From G965197715 sp965247615 (GTDB lineage Bacteria; Chloroflexota; Dehalococcoidia; Lucifugimonadales; UBA1127), in the NCBI GenBank assembly GCA_965247615.1, contig OZ252022.1, positions 2,418,001-2,482,000 on the forward strand: a stretch of DNA of 64,000 bases, in the 5' to 3' direction. Positions 34,915 through 44,929 of this stretch are shown one piece after another. Every line of letters begins with the position of its first letter. Positions within the stretch are counted from its first letter, which is position 1. Below the pieces are notes generated by a model. It was not told the DNA's origin. It did no database searches and saw only the letters and a list, made by a program, of their open reading frames with translations. The position numbers and the translations under genes are program-made.

Positions 34915-35865
34915 CTATGCCTCCTTCGCCTGGGCTTCCGGGACTGGCGCCGCGGCGGCCTCGCCATCGTCGGCGGCCAGGGTCTTCTTCATCGCAGCGA
35001 TAGCGACTTCGATTTGGGACGCGTTGGGCCGGCGCGTGGTGAGCCGCTGCAGGGTGAGGCCGGGAGCCATCATGATCCGGGCGGGCAGCCGGTCGCTGTG
35101 GGCGCCGGAAAGGCGGATGAGCTCGTAGCTGACGGCGGCGATGACGGGAACCAGGGCGACGCGGGAGAGGACCGCCAGCCAAAGGGGCGGATGTCCTAGG
35201 AGGGAGAATACGATGATAGAAACGACGACGACGGTGAGCAGGAAGGCCGTGCCGCAGCGCGGATGGGCCGTGGGAAAGCGCCGGATATGTTCCACGTCCA
35301 GGGGCAGGCCATGCTCGTGGGCGTGAATCGTCATGTGCTCGGCGCCGTGGTACGCAAACACGCGCTGGATATCCTTCATCCGCCCCACCATCCAGATGTA
35401 GCCCACCAGGAGGCTCAGACGAAGGAGCCCTTCGATCAGGTTGCTGACCAGGGATGAGGAGATGAATGAGCCCAGGGTGCGCGCGCCCAGCAGGGGCAAC
35501 AGGAAGAAGACCCCTATGCCGAAGACCAGGGCGAACACCATGGTCCCGGCCATCGCCGTGCGCTCCCCCTTGGTGGGTTGCGATATCAGCCCCACTTCCG
35601 AGACCCTGGCCTCGGGGGGGCTCATCGCCACCTCTGCGGAGCGGTTCAGGGCGCGGATTCCCAGCAGCAGCGTCTCCACGAGTACGATGATGCCGCGAAT
35701 CAGAGGAAGCGTGCGGAGCCTGCCCGTATAGATCTTGCTCAAGGGCAACAGGTCGGTCCAGACGCCGCCGTCCGTGCAGCGCACTGCGAGGCCAACACTC
35801 TGGCGTCCGCGTATGAGGACGCCTTCGATGACCGCCTGGCCGCCGTAGAAGAACTGGTTGGCCAT
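34915..35865 (-). CDS. DUF1385 (YqhQ-like) membrane protein
   Basis: A 316-residue protein of the DUF1385/YqhQ family, function unknown. It starts MANQFFYGGQAVIEGVLIRG, where GGQAVIEGV is the family signature. It has several transmembrane helices (for example FALVFGIGVFFLLPLLGA) and the conserved FAYHGAEHMTIHAHEHG and HPRCGTAFLLTVVVVS segments with His and Cys residues. The C-terminal 30 residues are Ala/Glu-rich. The start at 35865 was chosen over 35943 since the family begins MANQFFYGGQ. It lies downstream of the ribosomal genes on the same strand. Confidence 0.92.
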   Translation of the reverse strand: MANQFFYGGQAVIEGVLIRGRQSVGLAVRCTDGGVWTDLLPLSKIYTGRLRTLPLIRGIIVLVETLLLGIRALNRSAEVAMSPPEARVSEVGLISQPTKGERTAMAGTMVFALVFGIGVFFLLPLLGARTLGSFISSSLVSNLIEGLLRLSLLVGYIWMVGRMKDIQRVFAYHGAEHMTIHAHEHGLPLDVEHIRRFPTAHPRCGTAFLLTVVVVSIIVFSLLGHPPLWLAVLSRVALVPVIAAVSYELIRLSGAHSDRLPARIMMAPGLTLQRLTTRRPNASQIEVAIAAMKKTLAADDGEAAAAPVPEAQAKEA

Positions 35866-35992
35866 GCTAGATCCCGTCCACCCTCCCAGGGCCGCAGGGT
35901 GATGGGAACAGCGCCCCTCCCGGTTGCGGGCCTGCCGAGCCATGAATCACTATGCTTGTTCCTCTTGGACCCGCGCCGGTGGGAACGCCCGC

Positions 35993-36025
35993 AAAAGAAA
36001 AAGGGGTGAGGCCACCCCACCCCTT
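35993..36025 (-). terminator. Intrinsic terminator after rpmE
   Basis: On the minus strand AAGGGGTG ... CACCCCTT hairpin with T-rich tail (TTTCTTTT), directly after rpmE. It is the clearest terminator of the region. Confidence 0.8.
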
Positions 36026-36038
36026 GGCTCAGCGGCTC

Positions 36039-36242
36039 CTACTGGAGCTTGAATCTCCGCCTCAGCCGCTCGACCTGGCCTCCCGTGTCCACGATACGCT
36101 GCTGCCCCGTGTAGAACGGGTGGCACCGGTGGCACACCTGCACGCGAATGTTTTCCTTGGTTGAGGCCGTGGACCAGCTGTTGCCGCATAGGCAGGTCAC
36201 CTGGACCACTGCATGCCACTGTGGATGAATGCCTGATCTCAT
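36039..36242 (-). CDS. rpmE: Ribosomal protein L31
   Basis: A 67-residue L31 with the zinc cysteines CLCG and CHRCHPFYTG (C-x-C then C-x-x-C), the zinc-containing form. The N-terminus MRSGIHPQWHAVVQVTC is typical. I chose the ATG at 36242; a longer open frame to 36338 is spurious. It is 7 bases after rpmA. Confidence 0.96.
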   Translation of the reverse strand: MRSGIHPQWHAVVQVTCLCGNSWSTASTKENIRVQVCHRCHPFYTGQQRIVDTGGQVERLRRRFKLQ

Positions 36243-36249
36243 GATGCCC

Positions 36250-36528
36250 CTACTGCGGCGCCGGGGACTGGGCCGGGGCCGGGTAGACGCTGGCCCGCTT
36301 CTTGCCCTTGGCGGCGAATTCGAACTTGAGATAGCCATCGATCATGGCGAAGAGCGTGAAGTCCCGGCCGAGGCCCACGTTGCGACCTGGCCAGATGCGG
36401 GTGCCGCGCTGGCGCATGATCACGTTGCCCGCACGGACATGCTCCCCGCCGTACTTCTTCATGCCCAGACGCTGCCCTGCACTGTCGCGCCCATTGTGGC
36501 TGGATCCGCCGCCCTTCTTATGCGCCAT
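36250..36528 (-). CDS. rpmA: Ribosomal protein L27
   Basis: A 92-residue L27 that starts directly with MAHKKGGGSSHNGRDS; there is no N-terminal extension of the Firmicute type needing cleavage. GTRIWPGRNVGLGRDFTLFA is intact. The last 10 residues (YPAPAQSPAPQ) form a short Ala/Pro tail. It overlaps the rplU stop by 11 bases. Confidence 0.97.
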   Translation of the reverse strand: MAHKKGGGSSHNGRDSAGQRLGMKKYGGEHVRAGNVIMRQRGTRIWPGRNVGLGRDFTLFAMIDGYLKFEFAAKGKKRASVYPAPAQSPAPQ

Positions 36529-37024
36529 CTCTCTGGCCCTCCTCTGATTCCGCCTGGGGCAAGGACCCCTCAGCGGCCTCCGATTCCTGCACCTCCTCCG
36601 CCCCCTCCCCAGCTTCGGCGACCTCCGCCTCCGCCACATCCTCCGCGACGGCCTCGACCACAGGGAGCCGTCCGGCCTCTTCATCAGCCTCGGCCGGCGC
36701 CTGGCCTTCGGTGACGATTTCGCCGATCAGCAGACGCGTATAGCGCTGGCGGTGCCCGTTCTTCTTGCGGTAGTGCTTCTTGGCCTTGTACTTGAAGACG
36801 ATGAGCTTCGGCCCCTTGCGCTGCTCCTGGACCTGAGCCACGACGTGGGCGTTGGGGACCTGAGGCGATCCCAGCAGCAACTCGGCCCCCCCGGCGATCA
36901 TGAGGACGTTCTCAAGATGGACCGTGGCGCCCTCGTCGGCGTCCAGCATCTCCACATCGATGATGTCGCCAGGGCTGACCTGGTACTGCTTCCCTCCGGT
37001 TTGGACGACAGCGTAGGTAGTCAT
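36518..37024 (-). CDS. rplU: Ribosomal protein L21 with acidic C-terminal extension
   Basis: Residues 1-103 are a normal L21 (YAVVQTGGKQYQVSPGD, KGPKLIVFKYKAKKHYRKKNGHRQRYT). The remaining 65 or so residues are an added tail rich in Glu and Ala (for example EDVAEAEVAEAGEGAEEV), probably disordered. L21 binds 23S rRNA. First gene of the rplU-rpmA-rpmE operon, with a consensus promoter at 37061-37089. Confidence 0.96.
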   Translation of the reverse strand: MTTYAVVQTGGKQYQVSPGDIIDVEMLDADEGATVHLENVLMIAGGAELLLGSPQVPNAHVVAQVQEQRKGPKLIVFKYKAKKHYRKKNGHRQRYTRLLIGEIVTEGQAPAEADEEAGRLPVVEAVAEDVAEAEVAEAGEGAEEVQESEAAEGSLPQAESEEGQRDGA

Positions 37025-37060
37025 AGGTGTGTTCCAGTGTTCACAAAGGAGTAGGCGTCT

Positions 37061-37089
37061 ATTGTAGATTCTAGCTATGGGCCTGTCAA
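37061..37089 (-). promoter_or_regulatory. Consensus sigma-70 promoter of the rplU operon
   Basis: Minus strand TTGACA, a 17-base spacer and TACAAT. The -35 is perfect and the -10 matches 5 of 6. It ends about 36 bases before the rplU start. Confidence 0.88.
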
Positions 37090-37144
37090 GAAATACGATG
37101 GGCAGCCGCTCCGGCCCCCCCTTTGGAGCAAGGCTCCACTACCC

Positions 37145-37173
37145 TTGACACCCACTTTTGCGTCGGCTACTAT
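37145..37173 (+). promoter_or_regulatory. Consensus sigma-70 promoter of the SAM riboswitch
   Basis: TTGACA, 17-base spacer, TACTAT. It lies 30 bases before the aptamer, so transcription would start just ahead of the riboswitch. It diverges from the rplU promoter, with 55 bases between the two -35 elements. Confidence 0.88.
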
Positions 37174-37203
37174 TGGTGCCAACAACTGAATAGCAGGACG
37201 CTG

Positions 37204-37336
37204 CTCTTATCAAGAGAGGCAGAGGGACCGGCCCGATGAAGCCCGGCAACCGGTTACCGTGAGACTAAGCCCCGCTTGGACTCCGGCAACACGGTGCCAA
37301 TGCCGTCAGACCCGCAGAGAGTCTGATCGATGAGAG
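37204..37336 (+). promoter_or_regulatory. SAM-I riboswitch (S-box) aptamer
   Basis: The sequence carries the S-box core in order: CTTATCAAGAGAGGCAGAGG, then GGGACCGGCCCGATGAAGCC, CGGCAACC, a variable stem, CGGTGCCAATGCC and the closing GATGAGAG. Closing stem P1 pairs CTCTTATC (37204-37211) with GATGAGAG (37329-37336), one G-U included. The aptamer binds S-adenosylmethionine, and the genes that follow recycle methylthioadenosine, which fits. Confidence 0.95.
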
Positions 37337-37353
37337 TAGAGGCGACTTGGACG

Positions 37354-37384
37354 AAAAGCGCTTCTCTCATCGAAGCGCTTTTTT
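37354..37384 (+). terminator. Riboswitch-controlled terminator
   Basis: Eleven-base stem AAAAGCGCTTC ... GAAGCGCTTTT followed by six T. The 8 bases CTCTCATC in the upper stem and loop (37364-37371) are the exact complement of the 3' strand of P1 (37329-37336), giving an antiterminator. High SAM keeps P1 formed and the terminator free; low SAM lets P1's 3' strand pair with the hairpin and permit read-through. Confidence 0.92.
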
Positions 37385-37440
37385 GTGGCCTTCGATCCTC
37401 CCGTACCCAGGTGACCGCCGCGTTGCTGCTTGTAGCGTCA

Positions 37441-37478
37441 AGGGGAGGATGGCCGTCCAAGGGGAGGATGGCCGTCCA
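37441..37478 (+). repeat. Perfect 19-base tandem duplication at the mtnA start
   Basis: Two consecutive copies of AGGGGAGGATGGCCGTCCA. Each copy holds a Shine-Dalgarno and an ATG. The second ATG (37468) is the mtnA start. The first (37449) is in a different frame since 19 is not a multiple of 3. Confidence 0.9.
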
Positions 37479-38508
37479 GTCCCTTCAGTGGAGCCACGGG
37501 AGCCTGCGCATCTTGGACCAGACGCGCTTGCCGGCGGAGACCGCCCACCTGCTTCTGGAGCGGTGGCAGGACGTCGTGGAGGCTGTCCAAAAGCTGCGAG
37601 TGCGGGGCGCCCCCGCCATCGGCGTCGCGGGAGCATACGGGGTCGTCTTGGCCGCTCAGGAGTACGCCGGACTGGCCCCAGAGGAGTTTTGGCCAAGGTT
37701 GGGCCGCGCCGCGCGGAAGATAGCCCAGGCCCGGCCCACGGCCGTGAACTTGGGCTGGGCCGTGGAGCGCACCATTCGGGCAGGGGAAGGCGCGGAGCAG
37801 CCGGGAGAGGCCCTCCTGCGCCTTCAGGCCGAGGCAGAGGCCATCCACCGGGAGGACGCCGCCGCCAATGAGCGAATCGGGCAGCACGGCGCCGCGCTGA
37901 TACCCCGGAACTCCACCGTGCTCACTCACTGCAACACGGGTTCGCTTGCCACCTCCGGCATTGGAACGGCCTTGGGCGTCGTGCGGACGGCGTGGGCCCA
38001 AGGGCGAGTGGAGCGGGTAATCGTCACGGAGACGCGCCCGCTGCTCCAAGGCGCGCGCTTGACCGCGTGGGAGCTGGCCCAGGACCGGATCCCGATGACG
38101 CTGATCGTGGACGGTGCCGCGGCGCATGTGATGCGGCAGGGCGACGTTGCAGCCGTGATCGTGGGTGCGGACCGCATAGCGGCCAACGGCGACGTTGCCA
38201 ACAAAGTGGGCACATACAGCCTCGCAGTCCTGGCCCGGGCCCACGACGTGCCCTTCTACGTGGCGGCCCCCGTCAGCACCGTCGATCTGGAGACGCCCAC
38301 GGGCGCGGACATCCCCATTGAGGAACGCGCCGGGGAAGAGGTGGCGTTCTTTGCAGGCGTGGCCACCGCGCCCGCAGGGGTGGCTGTCTCCAATCCGGCC
38401 TTCGACGTTACCCCGGCGGAGTTGGTCACCGCCATCGTCACGGAGGCCGGGGTCGTCCGGCCGCCCTACGAAACAGGACTGCGGAACGTGAAGGGGCACT
38501 GTGGTTGA
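37468..38508 (+). CDS. mtnA: Methylthioribose-1-phosphate isomerase
   Basis: A 346-residue MtnA of the eIF2B-alpha-like fold, which converts methylthioribose-1-phosphate to methylthioribulose-1-phosphate in methionine salvage. It shows RVRGAPAIGVAGAYGVVLA, the catalytic Cys in LTHCNTGSLATSG, ETRPLLQGARLTAWE and the catalytic Asp in VGADRIAANGD followed by NKVGTYSLAVLA. The start is the ATG in the second tandem copy. Transcription is controlled by the SAM-I riboswitch upstream. mtnP overlaps its end by 8 bases. Confidence 0.95.
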   Translation: MAVQSLQWSHGSLRILDQTRLPAETAHLLLERWQDVVEAVQKLRVRGAPAIGVAGAYGVVLAAQEYAGLAPEEFWPRLGRAARKIAQARPTAVNLGWAVERTIRAGEGAEQPGEALLRLQAEAEAIHREDAAANERIGQHGAALIPRNSTVLTHCNTGSLATSGIGTALGVVRTAWAQGRVERVIVTETRPLLQGARLTAWELAQDRIPMTLIVDGAAAHVMRQGDVAAVIVGADRIAANGDVANKVGTYSLAVLARAHDVPFYVAAPVSTVDLETPTGADIPIEERAGEEVAFFAGVATAPAGVAVSNPAFDVTPAELVTAIVTEAGVVRPPYETGLRNVKGHCG

Positions 38509-39364
38509 AGCACGGATCGCCGTCATCGGCGGCAGCGGGCTTTATGATATGGACGGCCTCATGCAGGTCCATGAGGTACGGCCCACCACGCCATTCGGAG
38601 ACCCCAGCGACGCCATCGTGGTTGGCAAACTCGATGGGACGCCGGTGGCCTTCCTGCCGCGCCACGGCCGCGGGCACCGCATCAGCCCATCGGAGATTCC
38701 AGCACGGGCCAACATTTTCGCCCTCAAGTCCCTGGGCGTGCAGCGGGTCATCTCCGTCAGCGCCGTGGGCAGTCTCAGGGAGGAGATACACCCCTTGGAC
38801 ATGGTCATCCCTGACCAGCTCATAGACCGCACTCGGGGCCGCCCGGCCACCTTCTTCGAGGACGGGGTTGTGGCACATGTGTCCCTGGCGGACCCTTTTT
38901 GCCCCGTTCTCAGCACGGCCGTGGGAGACTGCGCTGCTCGGACGGGCGCGCCTCTCCATCGCAACGGGACCTACGTCGTCATCGAGGGGCCCGCCTTCTC
39001 CACCCGCGCGGAGTCTGACCTGTACCGCTCGTGGCAGGCGGACGTCATCGGCATGACAGCGCTGCCAGAGGCCAAGCTGGCCCGGGAGGCGGAGCTGTGT
39101 TACACCGTGCTGGCGTGCGCCACGGACTACGACGTGTGGAACCGGGAGACCGACGACGTTTCCGTGGAGGGAGTGATTGCCAACCTCCAACAGAACGTGG
39201 CCACATCCAGCGAGATTCTGCGGCTGGTCATTCCCTCTCTGCCGGAGGAGCGGGACTGCCCCTGCGCAACGGCGCTTCAGAACGCCATAGTCACTGCGCC
39301 CGACCGGATCCCGCCGGAGACTCGAAGGCGCCTGGATATCTTGATCAATCACCGCTTGCCCTGA
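38501..39364 (+). CDS. mtnP: Methylthioadenosine phosphorylase
   Basis: A 287-residue PNP/MTAP-family phosphorylase with AVIGGSGLYDMDGL, FLPRHGRGHRISPSEIPARANIFALK, SAVGSLREE, the active-site-like YVVIEGPAFSTRAES, IGMTALPEAKLAREAELCY, and ACATDYDVW. GTG start, overlapping mtnA, so coupled. It cleaves the methylthioadenosine left by polyamine or other SAM-dependent synthesis, providing the MtnA substrate. Confidence 0.93.
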   Translation: MVEARIAVIGGSGLYDMDGLMQVHEVRPTTPFGDPSDAIVVGKLDGTPVAFLPRHGRGHRISPSEIPARANIFALKSLGVQRVISVSAVGSLREEIHPLDMVIPDQLIDRTRGRPATFFEDGVVAHVSLADPFCPVLSTAVGDCAARTGAPLHRNGTYVVIEGPAFSTRAESDLYRSWQADVIGMTALPEAKLAREAELCYTVLACATDYDVWNRETDDVSVEGVIANLQQNVATSSEILRLVIPSLPEERDCPCATALQNAIVTAPDRIPPETRRRLDILINHRLP

Positions 39365-39403
39365 GTTGGGCAAGGAGAAATAGCAGGAGAGGGAGGTGAC
39401 GCA

Positions 39404-39760
39404 ATGCCGAGGAAGGAGCCAGGGGAACCGTATTTTCGCGTCAGTGTGGACGAGGCAAAGGAGATGATGGATGCAGCCGGCGAACTGGCCGTGGTCGACG
39501 TCCGCACCCCGGACGAGTACGCGGGCGGCCACGTCACCGGCGCAATCCACATCCCCATCGATGACGTGCTCTCGCGCATAGAGGAGCTCCCCAAGGACAA
39601 GAAGCTGCTCTTCATCTGCGCCGCGGGAGCGCGCAGCGGCTTGGCCTGCGAGATGGCCGCGGCCATGGGCATGAACACGGAGAACCTCTTCAACATCGAG
39701 GACGGCACGCCGCCCTGGATAGAGCGGCAGTATCCAACCAGCTACGGGACCAACCTTTAG
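39404..39760 (+). CDS. Single-domain rhodanese-like protein
   Basis: A 118-residue rhodanese domain. The active-site loop CAAGARSGLA carries the expected catalytic Cys and Arg, and VVDVRTPDEYAGGHVTGA is intact. It probably handles persulfide sulfur or acts as an arsenate-reductase-like phosphatase relative. It follows mtnP after 39 bases and a GGGAGGTGA Shine-Dalgarno, so may share the riboswitch transcript. Confidence 0.9.
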   Translation: MPRKEPGEPYFRVSVDEAKEMMDAAGELAVVDVRTPDEYAGGHVTGAIHIPIDDVLSRIEELPKDKKLLFICAAGARSGLACEMAAAMGMNTENLFNIEDGTPPWIERQYPTSYGTNL

Positions 39761-39934
39761 CGCGGTGCTCGTTTCGTGAATGGAGATGTGTGTCTTTCGT
39801 CCAAGGGCAGGCTGAGGGCGAAGAGACCGCTCCCACTCCCGCGGCGAGCCCGCCGGCCCATGAACAGGGGAAGTGCCGCACCAGCCCGCATGTCCCATGG
39901 CTGACCGGCAGAGACCCAATCCATCCCAGTTGAG

Positions 39935-40564
39935 GTGTCAGCCTTGCAGAAGAAGAAGCGAGTCGCCAAATTGAAGCACTGGGCCAAGGGGCAGAGGCTC
40001 CGGGATCACCGCAGGTTGGCCAGGCGCCTGGTTGCCGGCGACCTCAACCTGGGGCAGACTGAGCGCATTGCGGGCCCCGCCCTGGGAAGTGTCCTGCGCA
40101 CCGTTGCGTACTTGCACGAGTCCCGGGGGCTCCCCATTCCCCAGTCCCTGGCCCCCGCCGTGACACAGGCAGTGTCCCCAGGTGCCACGAAGATTCCCGC
40201 GCCCCCGCCTGCGCCTGCCGCTGCGCCCAGCCGCGCCAGGCCCGCCAGACGGGCGCAGCCTGAAGGAGCCCCGGCCGCCGCCAGTGCACCTGCTCCCGCA
40301 GCCGCGCCTGCGCCTCCCGCCGCGGAGTCGGCCGAGGCCCCCAGGCCTCGGACCAGGGCTCGCGCCGCTGCCGCGCCTCCGGCAGCGGCTGCTCCCGATG
40401 ACGCCGCCGCTGCCAGGACCCGGGCCCCCCGGCGGCCCGCGGCGGCGGAAGCCGCCCCGGCCGACGCGGCGGAAGCCCCTCCTGCACCAAGGGCGCGCGC
40501 CAGGCGGACCGCCGCGTCCGATGCCGAGGACGCCGAGTCCGCCCCCGAATCCGCCAAGGAGTAA
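39935..40564 (+). CDS. Basic protein with Ala/Pro/Arg-rich low-complexity tail
   Basis: A 209-residue protein, GTG start. Residues about 1-70 are a basic, helical segment (LQKKKRVAKLKHWAKGQRLRDHRRLARRLVAGD, then GSVLRTVAYLHESRGLPIP) that I do not recognise. From residue 80 the protein is almost wholly Ala, Pro and Arg repeats. It ends 2 bases before the kinase-fusion gene, which argues that it is real and co-translated. The tail may bind nucleic acid or be disordered; composition bias makes its coding status slightly less certain. Confidence 0.68.
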   Translation: MSALQKKKRVAKLKHWAKGQRLRDHRRLARRLVAGDLNLGQTERIAGPALGSVLRTVAYLHESRGLPIPQSLAPAVTQAVSPGATKIPAPPPAPAAAPSRARPARRAQPEGAPAAASAPAPAAAPAPPAAESAEAPRPRTRARAAAAPPAAAAPDDAAAARTRAPRRPAAAEAAPADAAEAPPAPRARARRTAASDAEDAESAPESAKE

Positions 40565-40566
40565 AC

Positions 40567-42210
40567 GTGCCGCACCCGGAGCTCGTCCAAGCCCTATTGC
40601 TGCCGGAGGCATTCCCGGCCGAGGAACGCCCCCGGCAGGTCGAGCTCGTGGAGACCCACGTCTCGTGGCTCTTCCTCACTGGCGCCTACGTTTACAAGGT
40701 CAAGAAGCCGCTGGACTTCGGGTTCCTGGACTTCACCACCCTGGAGAAGCGCCGCCACTTCTGCGACCAGGAGGTGGCCCTGAACCGGCGCATGTCTCCC
40801 GAGGTGTACCCGGGCGTCGTCGAAATTCGCCGGGGACCCCAGGGATACGCCGTTCAGGGGCCGGGCGAGCTCGTCGAGTACGCCGTGAAGATGCGCCAGC
40901 TCCCACGGGACTCGGCCATGAAGGAGCTGCTGCGGCACGGCGAGGTGACGCCGGACATGGTGCGGCGCCTGGCGAGGAAGATCTGGGAGTTTCACCGGCA
41001 GGCCGACACAAGCCCCGAGATCACCCAACACGGCGGCTTGGAAGCCATGCGCACAAACCTGCTTGAGAACTTTCAGCAGACCCGCGATTTCCTCGGCCAG
41101 ACTGTGTCTCACGAGCAGTTCGACAGGATCGCGGCCTACAGCCACGCCTTTCTGGACGTGCGCCACGCCCTCTTCCGCCAGCGGGAGCAGGACGGCCGGG
41201 TCCGCGACTGCCACGGCGACCTCCACACCGCCCAGATCTTCCTCCCCGATGGCGGTGTGTCCATCATCGACTGCATCGAGTTCAACGAACGCTTCCGGTA
41301 CAGCGACGTCGCCAACGACCTCGCCTTCCTGGCCATGGACCTGGACTACTACGGGGACGACGACTTCTCCCGCCTCCTGGTGGAGACCTACATCCAGGAG
41401 TCGGGGGACACTGGGCTGCTGGACGTGCTGGACTTCTACAAGTGCTACCGCGCGTACGTCCGCGGCAAGGTGACGAGCTTTCGCCTCAGGGAGCCGGACC
41501 TGACCCTGGAGGTCCGCGGAGAGGTGACGGACCAGGCCCGCCGCTACTTCGACCTAGCCGCTTCATACGCTCGAGTCAAGGGGCCCGTGCTCCTCATCAC
41601 AACGGGGCTCATGGGCACGGGTAAGAGCTTCGTGGCCCGGGTCTTGGCCAAGCACGTGCAAGCCAGGGCCATCAGCTCGGACGTTGTGCGGAAGAAGCTG
41701 TCCGGGATTCCGCCGGCGGAGCGCCGGTTCGAGCCCTGGAGCCAGGGGCTCTACTCTGATGAGCAATCGGAGGAGGTGTACCAGGAGCTGCACGACCGCG
41801 CACAAGCGCTCCTGCAGGCGGGGACCTCGGTGGTCTTGGACGCCTCTTACCGGAAGCGGGAGTGGCGGCGCCAGGCCCGCGAGATTGCCCGCCGTGCCGG
41901 CGCCCTGTTCCTCGCTCTCGAGTGTACGGCGCCGGACGAGGTGCTGCACCAGCGGCTGGACAATCGCCTGCAGCGCCAGGGCCTGCCCACCGACGGACGC
42001 TGGGAGATCTACCACCAGCAGAAGGAGTCCTTCGAACCCCTTACAGAGCTTCCCGCCGAAGAACACCTCGCCCTCGACACGTCCCGGCCCCGGGACGAGA
42101 CCCTGTCCCTCGCCCTGACCGAGGTCTACAGGCGGTTCATGGCGGCGCCGAGCAGTGCGCCGGTGCCGGGTGGGCGTCGCGGAGCTGCGCTGGCAAGGAA
42201 TCGTACCTAG
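40567..42210 (+). CDS. Aminoglycoside-phosphotransferase-like / AAA kinase fusion
   Basis: A 547-residue two-domain protein of the COG2187/COG0645 type. The N-terminal part (about 1-330) is a kinase-like APH fold with YVYKVKKPLDFGFLDF and CHGDLHTAQIF followed by IIDCIEFNERFRYSDVANDL (catalytic HGDLH and a metal-binding acid). The C-terminal part (about 335-530) is a P-loop ATPase with Walker A GLMGTGKSFVAR and ends near a shikimate-kinase-like helix. The protein starts at GTG 40567, two bases past the upstream gene. Its substrate is unknown. Confidence 0.88.
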   Translation: MPHPELVQALLLPEAFPAEERPRQVELVETHVSWLFLTGAYVYKVKKPLDFGFLDFTTLEKRRHFCDQEVALNRRMSPEVYPGVVEIRRGPQGYAVQGPGELVEYAVKMRQLPRDSAMKELLRHGEVTPDMVRRLARKIWEFHRQADTSPEITQHGGLEAMRTNLLENFQQTRDFLGQTVSHEQFDRIAAYSHAFLDVRHALFRQREQDGRVRDCHGDLHTAQIFLPDGGVSIIDCIEFNERFRYSDVANDLAFLAMDLDYYGDDDFSRLLVETYIQESGDTGLLDVLDFYKCYRAYVRGKVTSFRLREPDLTLEVRGEVTDQARRYFDLAASYARVKGPVLLITTGLMGTGKSFVARVLAKHVQARAISSDVVRKKLSGIPPAERRFEPWSQGLYSDEQSEEVYQELHDRAQALLQAGTSVVLDASYRKREWRRQAREIARRAGALFLALECTAPDEVLHQRLDNRLQRQGLPTDGRWEIYHQQKESFEPLTELPAEEHLALDTSRPRDETLSLALTEVYRRFMAAPSSAPVPGGRRGAALARNRT

Positions 42211-42308
42211 TCACCCGAAGAGAATGCCGGGCGAGACCCGGCGGAAGCGCGCCGGACCCATACACGCGTGACTCAGCACAAGTAGAAGAGGGAGGAGTCC
42301 ACCATCCT

Positions 42309-43580
<1,272 letters not shown>

Positions 43581-43642
43581 CAACGCACGCGCGCCCAGAC
43601 AGGGCCGTTATGCATCGTGTCCACGGAAGGAGGACGTAGGCA

Positions 43643-44881
<1,239 letters not shown>

Positions 44882-44929
44882 CCCAGTTCCCCACGGCGCT
44901 CGACAACCTCTTGGTTGGAGACAAGTCTC

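Noticed and set aside
37330..37467. N-terminal extension of mtnA through the riboswitch terminator
   Set aside because: The extension would translate the terminator hairpin; the ATG at 37468 matches the family start and has its own Shine-Dalgarno.
42211..42308. Possible SAH riboswitch before ahcY
   Set aside because: The gap is short and lacks the conserved SAH aptamer core (GAGGAGCGCTGC-type). Only a plain leader with a Shine-Dalgarno is visible.
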